Notes under the pieces: generated by a model
What the model was told of the DNA's origin: nothing
The model's input: only the letters and a program-made list of their open reading frames with translations
The model's database searches: none
Source: a virus
Length of the DNA: 47,879 bases
Strand: one strand, 5' to 3'
Virus record (IMG/VR): IMGVR_UViG_3300046804_001595
Location: 1-47,879 of that record
Translations under genes and position numbers: made by a program
Shown: positions 32,918 to 40,017 of the stretch, piece after piece
Layout of the letters: each line of letters opens with the position of its first letter
Position numbering within the stretch: position 1 is the first letter of the stretch

Positions 32918-33104
32918 TGATTGTTTTTACGTCATCCAAAAGAAATATGGACTCTGGGACTCAACCGATCTTGACGGAAATGGATTGGTCACGTCTCTCA
33001 CTGAAGAGCAGTGTATATCAGCAACCCGTTATGTACTTAAAGGACGGCAGGAAGGTTTCCCTGAATCCAAAATTTATGAAGGGCAAGTAGGTGGAAAACT
33101 CTGA
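32898..33104 (+). CDS. Hypothetical protein
   Basis: 68 residues (DDCFYVIQKKYGLWDSTDLD, 'LTEEQCISATRYVLKGRQEG'), alpha/beta. Unknown family. Confidence 0.5.
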   Translation: MEKKLIDDCFYVIQKKYGLWDSTDLDGNGLVTSLTEEQCISATRYVLKGRQEGFPESKIYEGQVGGKL

Positions 33105-33255
33105 TTATCCATACCATGTTTTAGATCCTACTACACCTTGGTATGAGTGGTTGTGCTACTGTGAGATCTGCCATCAACTAAACGTTCAGGGTCAACCAAA
33201 TCTTAATCGTTATATGAGATACAGAAATTATTTGAAAGAGGTTGGTGTTTTATGA
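33091..33255 (+). CDS. Hypothetical protein (GTG start)
   Basis: 54 residues (ENSDYPYHVLDPTTPWYEWL, 'CYCEICHQLNVQGQPN'). GTG within the end of the previous gene, and the stop overlaps the next ATG. Two Cys-x-x-Cys-like residues (CYCEIC) may bind metal. Confidence 0.45.
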   Translation: MENSDYPYHVLDPTTPWYEWLCYCEICHQLNVQGQPNLNRYMRYRNYLKEVGVL

Positions 33256-33479
33256 TTGGAACAAATTGGTTCAGTAAAAAATGGGGTACAGAAATAGACT
33301 ATATTTGTATTGATGAAATTTATCAGAGACTTGCTGAATTAGAGCAAAGAGTTAGAGTTCTTGAAGAAGAAAACATAGAAACTACTAATACACTTTATCA
33401 AATTATGAATTCTGTTGATGCCGTTGATCGTCGTATAGATATTCTTGCAGAGCGTTGTAGGATTGATTACGATGTATGA
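33252..33479 (+). CDS. Hypothetical coiled-coil protein
   Basis: 75 residues. A continuous coiled coil covers about 24-66 (RLAELEQRVRVLEEENIETT, 'DAVDRRIDILAERC'). Probably oligomeric; role unknown. Confidence 0.55.
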   Translation: MIGTNWFSKKWGTEIDYICIDEIYQRLAELEQRVRVLEEENIETTNTLYQIMNSVDAVDRRIDILAERCRIDYDV

Positions 33480-33651
33480 TCTAGATAATTTTGAAAAGGC
33501 ACTTGCACATTTTGGTACTAGAGTAGATATTATCATCGCCCTTGAGATGGGAGGAAAATTAGATGCTGACACTGCTTACAAAAATATTAAAACTGAACTT
33601 AAAGAACTCAAACGAATCCGAAAATCAATCAAAAAAGACAAGGATTTGTGA
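33472..33651 (+). CDS. Hypothetical helical protein
   Basis: 59 residues (YDLDNFEKALAHFGTRVDII, Lys-rich end). Start overlaps the preceding stop region by 8 nt. Confidence 0.5.
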   Translation: MYDLDNFEKALAHFGTRVDIIIALEMGGKLDADTAYKNIKTELKELKRIRKSIKKDKDL

Positions 33652-33766
33652 TAAGTGTGGTACAATAAAACCACTTAATGAAGATAACTTTCAAAAAGTA
33701 AAGTATTTTAGAGAAGGATTTAGTTATTATTGCAATGAATGCTCCAAACCTAAACCCAGAGAATGA
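33563..33766 (+). CDS. Zinc-finger-like small protein
   Basis: 67 residues; the C-terminal part RICDKCGTIKPLNEDNFQKV, then 'FSYYCNECSKPKPRE' has two CxxC pairs. It looks like the zinc-binding front part of HNH nucleases, but no H-N-H catalytic stretch follows, so it may be a remnant. It overlaps the previous gene by 89 nt; the true start may be later. Confidence 0.45.
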   Translation: MLTLLTKILKLNLKNSNESENQSKKTRICDKCGTIKPLNEDNFQKVKYFREGFSYYCNECSKPKPRE

Positions 33767-33917
33767 TTCTCTGAAGATAACACAAAATGAAGATGGGTCT
33801 TTTACAATGGATTGGGACCCACAAGACCCAGATTGGAAATGGTTGAATGGGTTGACTTCCAAGGAAATCCAGGTTATAGTACAGCAAGCAATTCAAAGTA
33901 AACTCAATGACCTCTGA
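33735..33917 (+). CDS. Conserved small cyanophage protein
   Basis: 60 residues (DGSFTMDWDPQDPDWKWLNG, then 'TSKEIQVIVQQAI'). I recall this 'DGSFTMxWDPQDP...LNGxTSKEIQ' form from many cyanomyoviruses. Function unknown. Confidence 0.6.
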   Translation: MNAPNLNPENDSLKITQNEDGSFTMDWDPQDPDWKWLNGLTSKEIQVIVQQAIQSKLNDL

Positions 33918-34671
33918 CTTTGACTACAAGAAGTATTCTCTTGAAAATCTTGAAAAATGGGTTGAAGATGCTCTAAATTCTGCAGAAGCATCCCCACAAG
34001 AAATTTATGACTGTATTCGCAAAGTAGTTGAAGAAAACTATTATTGCTACAAAAATCAGACTTCTCGTTGTTATGAACTCCTTGCACTATTAAATGGTAA
34101 TGGTAAAGGACATATCCCAGCATATGATGAATATCTTGAGAAGAAAGAAAATCTTGTGTGCGATAAGGAAGATCCATCACCAGAATGTAAAAAGTCTTGG
34201 TCTTCCTTCTGGGAAGAGATTTATTATCCAGAAGAGTATAAAGGTTCATCTGTGAGTAGTGTTCAATACACTGATGCAGAACTGAATGCGATGTGCGACA
34301 AAGCAGTATCAGACGAAGAAAAAAATAAGTGTCGTGAGTATAATCTTCGTGAGGCAGAATATTATAACAAACGTGCTGAACTTGATGCTAAACAGGACAA
34401 AGCAAAAAAGTGGGTTATTCCTGTTGAAGCAGATGGTCTAAGTGGAGAATATTATGTTCAATTTCCAGATGATTTGCTAGAAGCAGCAAATATTAAAGAA
34501 GGAGATGCAGTTGAATGGATTGATCAAGGTGATGGATCTTATATGCTCAAAAAAGTGAACAAATATCCTTCTTGGGTCGATGGAAATCAGTTGTCAAAAA
34601 CAAAAACATATGATGAAATGATTGCTGAAGGATGGTCTATGACCGATGATGGTTTCTGGATCAAGGAATGA
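33907..34671 (+). CDS. Protein with C-terminal AbrB/MazE-like swapped-hairpin domain
   Basis: 254 residues. The N-terminal ~165 are charged helical sequence with several Cys. Residues 168-217 (KWVIPVEADGLSGEYYVQFP, 'DDLLEAANIKEGDAVEW', 'GDGSYMLKK') fit the AbrB/SpoVT pattern of 'v-v-xx-x-G-xxxxLPxxLLxxxxxxxGDxxxWxxxxdGxxxL'. In most phage homologues this domain lies at a terminus and may bind DNA or a toxin. A short C-terminal tail follows (YDEMIAEGWSMTDDGFW). DNA-binding regulation or toxin neutralisation is possible. Confidence 0.55.
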   Translation: MTSDFDYKKYSLENLEKWVEDALNSAEASPQEIYDCIRKVVEENYYCYKNQTSRCYELLALLNGNGKGHIPAYDEYLEKKENLVCDKEDPSPECKKSWSSFWEEIYYPEEYKGSSVSSVQYTDAELNAMCDKAVSDEEKNKCREYNLREAEYYNKRAELDAKQDKAKKWVIPVEADGLSGEYYVQFPDDLLEAANIKEGDAVEWIDQGDGSYMLKKVNKYPSWVDGNQLSKTKTYDEMIAEGWSMTDDGFWIKE

Positions 34672-34838
34672 TTGAAACTCTTATATGTGGTTATAATATA
34701 TTATGCCACGTAAAAAATGTGATAGAATATCAAAACCATCAACCACCTGTGGTAAGATATTATGAAGGAGGTAAATCCTGTTATGTGAATGGAACTTTTT
34801 ATACTAAATGTGAGGATAGATTAAATGGCATTAAGTGA
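34668..34838 (+). CDS. Hypothetical protein
   Basis: 56 residues (IETLICGYNILCHVKNVIEY, 'GGKSCYVNGTFYTKCED') with four Cys. Overlaps neighbours on both sides, filling the space between two accepted genes. Contains TATAATATAT-like A+T-rich DNA that could mimic a -10. Confidence 0.45.
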   Translation: MIETLICGYNILCHVKNVIEYQNHQPPVVRYYEGGKSCYVNGTFYTKCEDRLNGIK

Positions 34839-35052
34839 ATCTGTTGAAACTAGTCTGAAAGAAGCAGAAGCATCGTTACGAAATGCACTTGCGTATGCAG
34901 CAAGACAAGAACGTCCAATGGTTTGTAGTGTGATCGCAGATCTTATTAGTCGTATTGAATCTCTACAAACAACTGATAGTCTGTTGGATAAACTGGAAGG
35001 AAGAAAATCTGGTGACTCTGGGTTCTTTGGTCCTTTCTTCAACAAAGACTAA
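34825..35052 (+). CDS. Conserved small cyanophage protein
   Basis: 75 residues (LSESVETSLKEAEASLRNAL, 'VCSVIADLISRIESL', Gly/Ser/Phe-rich end SGFFGPFFNKD). I recall this family from cyanomyoviruses; role unknown. Helical. Confidence 0.6.
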   Translation: MALSESVETSLKEAEASLRNALAYAARQERPMVCSVIADLISRIESLQTTDSLLDKLEGRKSGDSGFFGPFFNKD

Positions 35053-35148
35053 TTGTAAACTAATGTAACATGATCCCAAAGAAAACATTAAGTTTATAGA
35101 TAATCATATATTGATATGCTAACATGTGGGTCACATCACAAAAATTCT

Positions 35149-35355
35149 ATGACACTTTCCAAGTCTGGCACCGAACAACTCACTCAAGAAGAATGGGAAG
35201 AACTTGTTGCATTAAAAAACGCAATAAATGACAATCCAGCATCAGTTCATCCTGAAAAAATGGAATTGTTCACTGAATTATTAGTTCGTTCACTTGAGGG
35301 TAAATGTGATCCTCCGCCACCAAAAAACTGGCGTGGAGCAGCATTAAGTGAATAA
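35149..35355 (+). CDS. Hypothetical protein
   Basis: 68 residues (TLSKSGTEQLTQEEWEELVA, then 'EKMELFTELLVRSLEGK' and PPPPKNW). I prefer the ATG at 35149 because it starts where the conserved-looking helix begins. The ~95 nt before it are A+T-rich with no gene; an in-frame ATG at 35116 would add 11 residues. Confidence 0.5.
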   Translation: MTLSKSGTEQLTQEEWEELVALKNAINDNPASVHPEKMELFTELLVRSLEGKCDPPPPKNWRGAALSE

Positions 35356-35357
35356 AA

Positions 35358-35365
35358 AATAAATA
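35358..35365 (+). promoter_or_regulatory. Candidate T4-type late promoter (AATAAATA)
   Basis: An exact octamer 21 nt before the CP12-like gene. Confidence 0.5.
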
Positions 35366-35386
35366 TTATCATAACGATACAAAACT

Positions 35387-35599
35387 ATGGACAACATCGA
35401 CCAACACATTCAGAAAGATATGCAAATTCTGGATGATCCTCAAACATCTCCTCAAGCAAGAAGGCATACAGAGGAAGAACTTCAAGCACTTCAATCTTAT
35501 AAGGAACACCACCCAGAAGACACACATGATCCAACTTCATTAGAATTATATTGTGATTCCCATCCTGATGCACTTGAATGTAGAGTTTATGATGATTGA
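35387..35599 (+). CDS. cp12: CP12-like Calvin-cycle inhibitor
   Basis: 70 residues. The C-terminus LELYCDSHPDALECRVYDD matches the CP12 signature 'DPLexyCxxxPxxxECRxYDD', with the redox Cys pair at 56 and 65. 'TEEELQALQSYKEHHPEDTHD' matches the core VEELxAxxxHxK helix. The N-terminal Cys pair is absent, as in several cyanobacterial and phage forms. CP12 ties phosphoribulokinase to GAPDH and shuts the Calvin cycle; in cyanophages it redirects NADPH and carbon to the pentose-phosphate route for nucleotide synthesis. A late-type octamer lies upstream. It is not next to other carbon-metabolism genes here. Confidence 0.85.
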   Translation: MDNIDQHIQKDMQILDDPQTSPQARRHTEEELQALQSYKEHHPEDTHDPTSLELYCDSHPDALECRVYDD

Positions 35600-35611
35600 G
35601 TCCAGTTACTA

Positions 35612-35657
35612 AACTGGAACATAGGGTCTTCCAATTTTCTGGGAGACCCTTTATAAT
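35612..35657 (+). promoter_or_regulatory. Box/stem-loop/-10 cassette 4 (PeSL-like)
   Basis: AACTGGAACA at 35612, hairpin AGGGTCTTCC / GGGAGACCCT at 35623-35650 (10 bp, 8-nt loop), then TATAAT at 35652-35657. Box to hexamer 40 nt. Also CCAGTT/AACTGG flank the box as a short inverted repeat. Starts the first methyltransferase cassette. Confidence 0.7.
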
Positions 35658-35678
35658 GTTTACATATACATTTGAACC

Positions 35679-36260
35679 ATGTTTGAACCAGTAGTTCCAT
35701 TTATCAAACACTATATTACAAAACACCACGAACTTTATAGTGGTCAATGTAAGGCAGAATATTGGGAGGAAATTCTTGCACGTTCTCTAAAAGAATCTGG
35801 GTTAGGTAGTGATTGGAAACCAGATTTTAATCATAAGTCTGGTGTTGATCAAACTATGGGCAATGGAATAAGAATTAGTAATAAAGGTGGATCAATTGAT
35901 AAAAATATTATTTCTTTTAGTGGATCACGTCTGACAAAGTATAAAACATTAAATGAAAAACTTGAATTTTTGAGTGATAAAAAAGAAGATTATATTCTTT
36001 GTCTTGCAACAGATAAAGATGAATGGAAGAAAGGATCTAAAAGATATTATTTCGTTGTAATTAATTCAGATACTTTAAACTATCACGAACAAGAATGGGA
36101 AGAAACATACGGACAACGGACAAATATTGGTCAACTTAATGGATGGAAATGTTCTTCCGAAGCATTTGATGCTAAAATTATCAGATCTAACTCTGATCAA
36201 CTCTGGACTGAAATGAAACTTGATTACTACGAAGAATTTTATGAAATTACTATTGGGTGA
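35679..36260 (+). CDS. Unknown partner of DNA methyltransferase, possible restriction-endonuclease-like protein
   Basis: 193 residues. It overlaps the methyltransferase start by 20 nt and lies directly behind a cassette promoter. Residues 52-71 (HKSGVDQTMGNGIRISNKGG) offer D57 and K69 as possible PD-(D/E)XK-type residues, with Ser instead of Asp/Glu two before the Lys. 'SFSGSRLTKYKTLNEKLEFL' and 'YILCLATDKDEW' follow. The 'K-(S/A)-GVD' box is shared with the partner of the second methyltransferase. Family not recognised; nuclease activity is an inference. Confidence 0.5.
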   Translation: MFEPVVPFIKHYITKHHELYSGQCKAEYWEEILARSLKESGLGSDWKPDFNHKSGVDQTMGNGIRISNKGGSIDKNIISFSGSRLTKYKTLNEKLEFLSDKKEDYILCLATDKDEWKKGSKRYYFVVINSDTLNYHEQEWEETYGQRTNIGQLNGWKCSSEAFDAKIIRSNSDQLWTEMKLDYYEEFYEITIG

Positions 36261-37005
36261 TTGTTTAGATATTTTACCAACACTTGCAGATAATTCTGTA
36301 GACATGGTGTTGGTAGATTTACCATATGGTACAACTGCCTGTAAATGGGATTCTATTATTCCCCTTGATAAATTGTGGGAGCAATATAATAGAATTTGTA
36401 AAGAGAATGGCGCAATGGTATTCACTGCCGCCCAACCTTTTACTACCATTCTTGCAGCATCAAATATTGATAATTTTCGTTATGAATGGATTTGGGAAAA
36501 ACCACAAGGAACAAATCCTATGAATTCAAAGGTTATGCCTTTGAAATCTCATGAAAATATCTTGGTGTTCTACCGTAAGAAGTGTACTTACAATCCTCAA
36601 ATGTGGTATTCCACTCCCTATAGTGGGTTTTCATCAAATGTTAGTAAAATTGGTGAAGTATATGGTAGTGCTCAATCAAAACATCGCCACAATCCAGAGG
36701 GTTCTAGATACCCTAAAACAGTTCTGAAATTTAAACAAGAAAAAGGTTTACATCCAACACAAAAACCTGTAGACCTTATAGAGTATTTGATTAAAACATA
36801 CACAAATTCTGGTGATGTTGTATTAGATAACACTATGGGTAGTGGAACAACTGGTGTTGCGGCAGTTCAATCTGGTCGTGATTTTATTGGTATTGAAATG
36901 GATGAAGAATACTATAAGATTGCAAAAGATCGCATAGAAGGTGCTGTGGCAGTTGATGGGGTGGCACAACAAACCTCAAATGCCCTGGTAGATGCCCTAT
37001 ACTGA
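36241..37005 (+). CDS. DNA N6-adenine/N4-cytosine methyltransferase (beta class), cassette 1
   Basis: 254 residues from ATG at 36241 (KLLLGDCLDILPTLADNSVD, the usual family start); an in-frame ATG at 36220 would add seven. Catalytic motif IV is DLPY (26-29), then 'HPTQKP' (171-176) and SAM-binding motif I 'DNTMGSGTTGVAA' (~196-208), followed by 'GIEMDEEYY'. Motif order IV-X-I is the beta class. Target sequence cannot be read. The tail after residue 235 carries a cassette promoter for the next genes. Confidence 0.85.
   Translation: MKLLLGDCLDILPTLADNSVDMVLVDLPYGTTACKWDSIIPLDKLWEQYNRICKENGAMVFTAAQPFTTILAASNIDNFRYEWIWEKPQGTNPMNSKVMPLKSHENILVFYRKKCTYNPQMWYSTPYSGFSSNVSKIGEVYGSAQSKHRHNPEGSRYPKTVLKFKQEKGLHPTQKPVDLIEYLIKTYTNSGDVVLDNTMGSGTTGVAAVQSGRDFIGIEMDEEYYKIAKDRIEGAVAVDGVAQQTSNALVDALY
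36959..37003 (+). promoter_or_regulatory. Box/-10 cassette 5 inside the methyltransferase end
   Basis: GGGTGGCACA at 36959 and TATACT at 36998: exactly 39 nt apart, although both lie in coding sequence. The downstream bases GACAAGGTACTCAA match the start regions of the cassettes at 40451 and 42072. No strong hairpin. Confidence 0.5.
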
Positions 37006-37028
37006 CAAGGTACTCAAGAAAACCACTT

Positions 37029-37262
37029 GTGGAACTCACCAAAGAAAACTATTGTGATCAGCAACCTGTCACAATGGAGTTTACTTACGAAGAACACGAT
37101 CTTCTGAACTCTATTTTGTGCCACGCATCAGATGGAATGTATCTTGCAATTCCTTGCATTTATGATGTTCCGAAAGATTCTGAAATTCGTCAACGATATG
37201 AGATGCTTGAGGAAATGCGGAATCGTTCTTATGATCTTTGGAAAACACGTTTTGGTAATTGA
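37029..37262 (+). CDS. Hypothetical protein
   Basis: 77 residues from GTG (ELTKENYCDQQPVTMEFTYE) or 62 from ATG at 37074. The GTG lies 25 nt after the cassette -10, and the AAGG of the start region could serve as a ribosome-binding site. Helical; unknown. Confidence 0.5.
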   Translation: MELTKENYCDQQPVTMEFTYEEHDLLNSILCHASDGMYLAIPCIYDVPKDSEIRQRYEMLEEMRNRSYDLWKTRFGN

Positions 37263-37264
37263 TT

Positions 37265-37534
37265 ATGAACTTCACTGATCTTAACTTTCATCCACACGGC
37301 AATATGCCAGATGGTATTGCGGCACGACACTTTTTTCCGAATGGATATGGTGTGAGTGTAGTACAGTTTCCTGGTTCTTATGGTTATGAAGAAGGACTGT
37401 ATGAGGTGGCAATTCTCAAAGGACTTGAAGAGGACTGGGAAATCTGCCATGATACTCCCATCACGGATGATGTAATTGGTCATCAATCCGTGGAGGATAT
37501 TGATAATCTTCTTTCACAAGTTGAATCTCTTTAA
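37265..37534 (+). CDS. Conserved phage hypothetical protein
   Basis: 89 residues (NFHPHGNMPDGIAARHFFPN, 'YGVSVVQFPGSYGYEEGLYE', 'TPITDDVIGHQSVEDI'). I recognise the 'FPNGYGxSVVxxxxSYGxxxGLYExAVL...TPITDDVxG' form as a widespread uncharacterised phage family, but know no function. Confidence 0.6.
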   Translation: MNFTDLNFHPHGNMPDGIAARHFFPNGYGVSVVQFPGSYGYEEGLYEVAILKGLEEDWEICHDTPITDDVIGHQSVEDIDNLLSQVESL

Positions 37535-37543
37535 TTCTGATTT

Positions 37544-37735
37544 ATGAAAACTTCTACTGCTCTTGGTTTTGCTTTTGGTGTAATTGTTCTTGTTGTTGCT
37601 GGACTTCTTTTTGAAGCATGGTTACTTGGAGTGATTCTATCTTGGTTTGGTGTTAATTTTACGATCTGGCAAACTTTTGCTATGGTCTTTCTTGCTAATC
37701 TTATTTTCAAAAATACTGGAGTATCTTCTAAATGA
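37544..37735 (+). CDS. Small membrane protein, two transmembrane helices
   Basis: 63 residues, hydrophobic nearly throughout (FAFGVIVLVVAGLLFEAWLL, 'WQTFAMVFLANLIF'), with a short loop between helices. Holin-like in size, but no lysis gene adjoins. It overlaps the SPFH-like gene by 4 nt, suggesting a shared membrane role. Confidence 0.55.
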   Translation: MKTSTALGFAFGVIVLVVAGLLFEAWLLGVILSWFGVNFTIWQTFAMVFLANLIFKNTGVSSK

Positions 37736-38139
37736 AAAATCAAAATGGATTTATTGATCCCACTGTAGCACTTGTTGTTCTTGGTGTGGGTGTATTTGCT
37801 GGTCTAGTCTTCATTGGTGGTCCACAATACAATGTGTGGCAACAATCTCTTGCTGGTAAGGCAGAATTACAGAAAGCAGAATACACTCGCCAGGTAGCAG
37901 TTCTTGAAGCACAAGCAAAGAAAGATAGTGCTCAACAACTTGCTGATGCTGAAATCATCCGTGCTACTGGTGTTGCCAAAGCAAACCAAATCATTGGTGA
38001 TTCACTGAAAGACAATCGTGAGTATCTTCAGTATCTGTATATCACTGGTCTGGAAGATGGTAGTAAGAATGGAAACGTGACCATTTATGTACCCACCGAA
38101 GGTGGAATGCCCGTTCCTACACTTCAGATGAACAAATGA
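37732..38139 (+). CDS. SPFH/band-7-like membrane protein fragment
   Basis: 135 residues: one N-terminal transmembrane helix (VALVVLGVGVFAGLVFIGG), then a coiled coil (KAELQKAEYTRQVAVLEAQA) and 'DAEIIRATGVAKANQIIGDS' with 'NREYLQYLYITGL' and 'VTIYVPTEGGMPVPT'. This is the C-terminal half of stomatin/prohibitin (SPFH) proteins; the SPFH head domain is missing. Phage homologues are known in cyanomyoviruses. It may protect or remodel host membrane complexes. Confidence 0.6.
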   Translation: MKNQNGFIDPTVALVVLGVGVFAGLVFIGGPQYNVWQQSLAGKAELQKAEYTRQVAVLEAQAKKDSAQQLADAEIIRATGVAKANQIIGDSLKDNREYLQYLYITGLEDGSKNGNVTIYVPTEGGMPVPTLQMNK

Positions 38140-38783
38140 CCTACACAGTACAACGTCCTTTTCTCAAGAATCACAAAGTTCATGATTTTCATCAATCTCT
38201 TTCTAAAGAAAAGAGAATTATTGAAAACGGAGAACACCTTTCGGTTATTAATCAATTGAATCTTGAGTTTGAAAAACTTGGACTGAGAATTGACTTTAAT
38301 ACTTTTGAAGATAACTATGGAACTGACAGTTTATCTCAATTCAAAAACAAAGCAGGTGTTGATGCTACGTTTAACTTAATCTCCATTAAATCTGGAAACA
38401 TTGTAAAAGAAGGATTTACGATTGATTATAAGTTTCGTGATCCTAATGCAGTATGGGATGACTTTTTAGCAGAAACTGTAAGTCAAGATTTTATTCGGTT
38501 CAATTCTAAAAAACCAATTGTTCAGGGATGGGCAATTTGCAAACACAAGATCAATGATGCTATACTTTATATTCTTCCCTACCATAAAAAAGCAACTCTT
38601 GTAATGCGTGAAGAATTAAAGAAGGGATTTGAAAAGAATCGTTTCCCTCTTGATGATCGTCGTCGTAAGATTGCAAAAAATAAAGGTTGGGACACTATCA
38701 GTTATGTGATTGATTGGAATCGCCTAACTAAAGTATGTCCAAGCACAATTATATTCAACTATGAGTCATGTAAAACTTTATAA
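38136..38783 (+). CDS. PD-(D/E)XK nuclease-like partner of second DNA methyltransferase
   Basis: 215 residues, overlapping the methyltransferase start by 23 nt. Residues 72-99 (KAGVDATFN ... GFTIDYKFRD) give D76, then 20 residues, then D97-Y98-K99, a canonical D-X20-(D/E)-X-K metal site. A helical 'AETVSQDFIRF' and strand 'VQGWAICK' follow, as in the nuclease fold. The adjacent methyltransferase would protect phage DNA. So this pair could be a compact restriction-modification unit. The residues are seen; cutting activity is inferred. Confidence 0.55.
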   Translation: MTYTVQRPFLKNHKVHDFHQSLSKEKRIIENGEHLSVINQLNLEFEKLGLRIDFNTFEDNYGTDSLSQFKNKAGVDATFNLISIKSGNIVKEGFTIDYKFRDPNAVWDDFLAETVSQDFIRFNSKKPIVQGWAICKHKINDAILYILPYHKKATLVMREELKKGFEKNRFPLDDRRRKIAKNKGWDTISYVIDWNRLTKVCPSTIIFNYESCKTL

Positions 38784-39435
38784 CGAAGACTGTATGAATG
38801 TACTCCCGTCTCTTGCAGATGGGAGTATTTCCCTTACTCTCACAGATATACCTTATGATGAGGTGAATCGTAAGAGTGGTGGATTAAGAAATCTGGATAA
38901 AAGTCACGCAGATATTATCACATTTCCACTTGATGAGTTTATTGATGAAGTTGTAAGAGTAACTTCTGGGAGCATTTATATTTTCTGTGGATCAGTTCAA
39001 GTCTCACATATTCGCAACAGATTGATAGAGTACGGTTTATCTGTGAGACACTGTATATGGGAGAAAACTAATCCTTCTCCTATGAATGGTCAATATATCT
39101 GGCTTTCAAGTATAGAGAATTGTGTGTTTGCCAAAAAGTCTGGTGCAACATTTAATGAGCATTGTAAGTCTGCAGTGTGGCGTTCTCCAACTGAAAGATA
39201 CAAGGATCATCCAACACCAAAACCAGTCAAGTTAATGGAAAGATTGATTGAAGCAAGTTCTAACGTAGGTGATACTGTCTTAGATCCTTGTATGGGAAGC
39301 GGTGCAATTGGTGTTGCTGCTAAACAATGTGGTAGAAACTTTATTGGTATTGAAATGAATGCCGATTACTTTAAATTGACCGAAGAAAGAATTAACAGTC
39401 AAAGTAACAGCATTCTATCTTTCATGGACAGATAA
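38761..39435 (+). CDS. DNA N6-adenine/N4-cytosine methyltransferase (beta class), cassette 2
   Basis: 224 residues: motif IV DIPY (29-32), 'FCGSVQVSHIRN', 'HPTPKP' (150-155), SAM-binding 'DTVLDPCMGSGAIGVAAKQC' (171-190) and 'FIGIEMNADYF'. The first methyltransferase is a distant relative with DLPY and TMGSGTTG, so the two likely recognise different sites. Coupled to the PD-(D/E)XK-like gene upstream; the next element is a cassette promoter. Confidence 0.85.
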   Translation: MSHVKLYNEDCMNVLPSLADGSISLTLTDIPYDEVNRKSGGLRNLDKSHADIITFPLDEFIDEVVRVTSGSIYIFCGSVQVSHIRNRLIEYGLSVRHCIWEKTNPSPMNGQYIWLSSIENCVFAKKSGATFNEHCKSAVWRSPTERYKDHPTPKPVKLMERLIEASSNVGDTVLDPCMGSGAIGVAAKQCGRNFIGIEMNADYFKLTEERINSQSNSILSFMDR

Positions 39436-39437
39436 AA

Positions 39438-39482
39438 AACTGGTACATAGGGGCATCTGGAGCGATCTGGATGCCCTATAAT
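39438..39482 (+). promoter_or_regulatory. Box/stem-loop/-10 cassette 6 (PeSL-like)
   Basis: AACTGGTACA at 39438, hairpin GGGCATC / GATGCCC at 39451-39476, TATAAT directly after at 39477. Box to hexamer 39 nt. The downstream ACTTTCATACACAAG resembles cassettes 1-3. Confidence 0.7.
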
Positions 39483-39509
39483 ACTTTCATACACAAGGGA
39501 ACCAACCCC

Positions 39510-39953
39510 ATGAGCACCACAACCTTTGCTGATTACGCTGCCGCTGCTGAGGCACGGAAAGACATCGCAACTGCCGTTCTAGGGCACACCTATGCCCTTT
39601 GTGAGGCGCTGCGCCAGAACTTCATTGATTATTCTATTCGTAGTCATCAGAAATTTGTTGATGATGCTGATACTCATGAGTATCATCAGAAACAAATTGA
39701 TAAACTGAAGCAAGGCACTTGTGATTATGATTTCTACCCTGAAACGGGTCGCAAGTATCATAAGATCATTATGAATGCGAATGGTAGCAGAAGCGTTCAT
39801 TGCTTTATCGACAAGAAAACAGGACAAATTTACAAAAGCGCCAGTTGGAAAGCACCTGCCAAGGGTGTTCGCTATGATCTGCGCTTGATTGAAGAGCGTG
39901 AATGGTTGCTTGAGAATGCCGATTGGAGCGGGCAATATTTATACGCAAAATGA
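39510..39953 (+). CDS. Conserved phage hypothetical protein
   Basis: 147 residues, GC-richer than its surroundings. 'MNANGSRSVHCFIDKKTGQI', 'YKSASWKAPAKGVRYDLRLI' and 'EREWLLENADWSGQYL' mark an uncharacterised family that I know from many phages. The N-terminal half is helical (TTFADYAAAAEARKDIATAV). Probably an early protein because it opens a cassette unit. Confidence 0.6.
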   Translation: MSTTTFADYAAAAEARKDIATAVLGHTYALCEALRQNFIDYSIRSHQKFVDDADTHEYHQKQIDKLKQGTCDYDFYPETGRKYHKIIMNANGSRSVHCFIDKKTGQIYKSASWKAPAKGVRYDLRLIEEREWLLENADWSGQYLYAK

Positions 39954-40017
39954 ATATGACATCAACTCACAAACTGATCTTCATCTCTTCATTTATTTGG
40001 TTCTTGCATTGGGGTTC

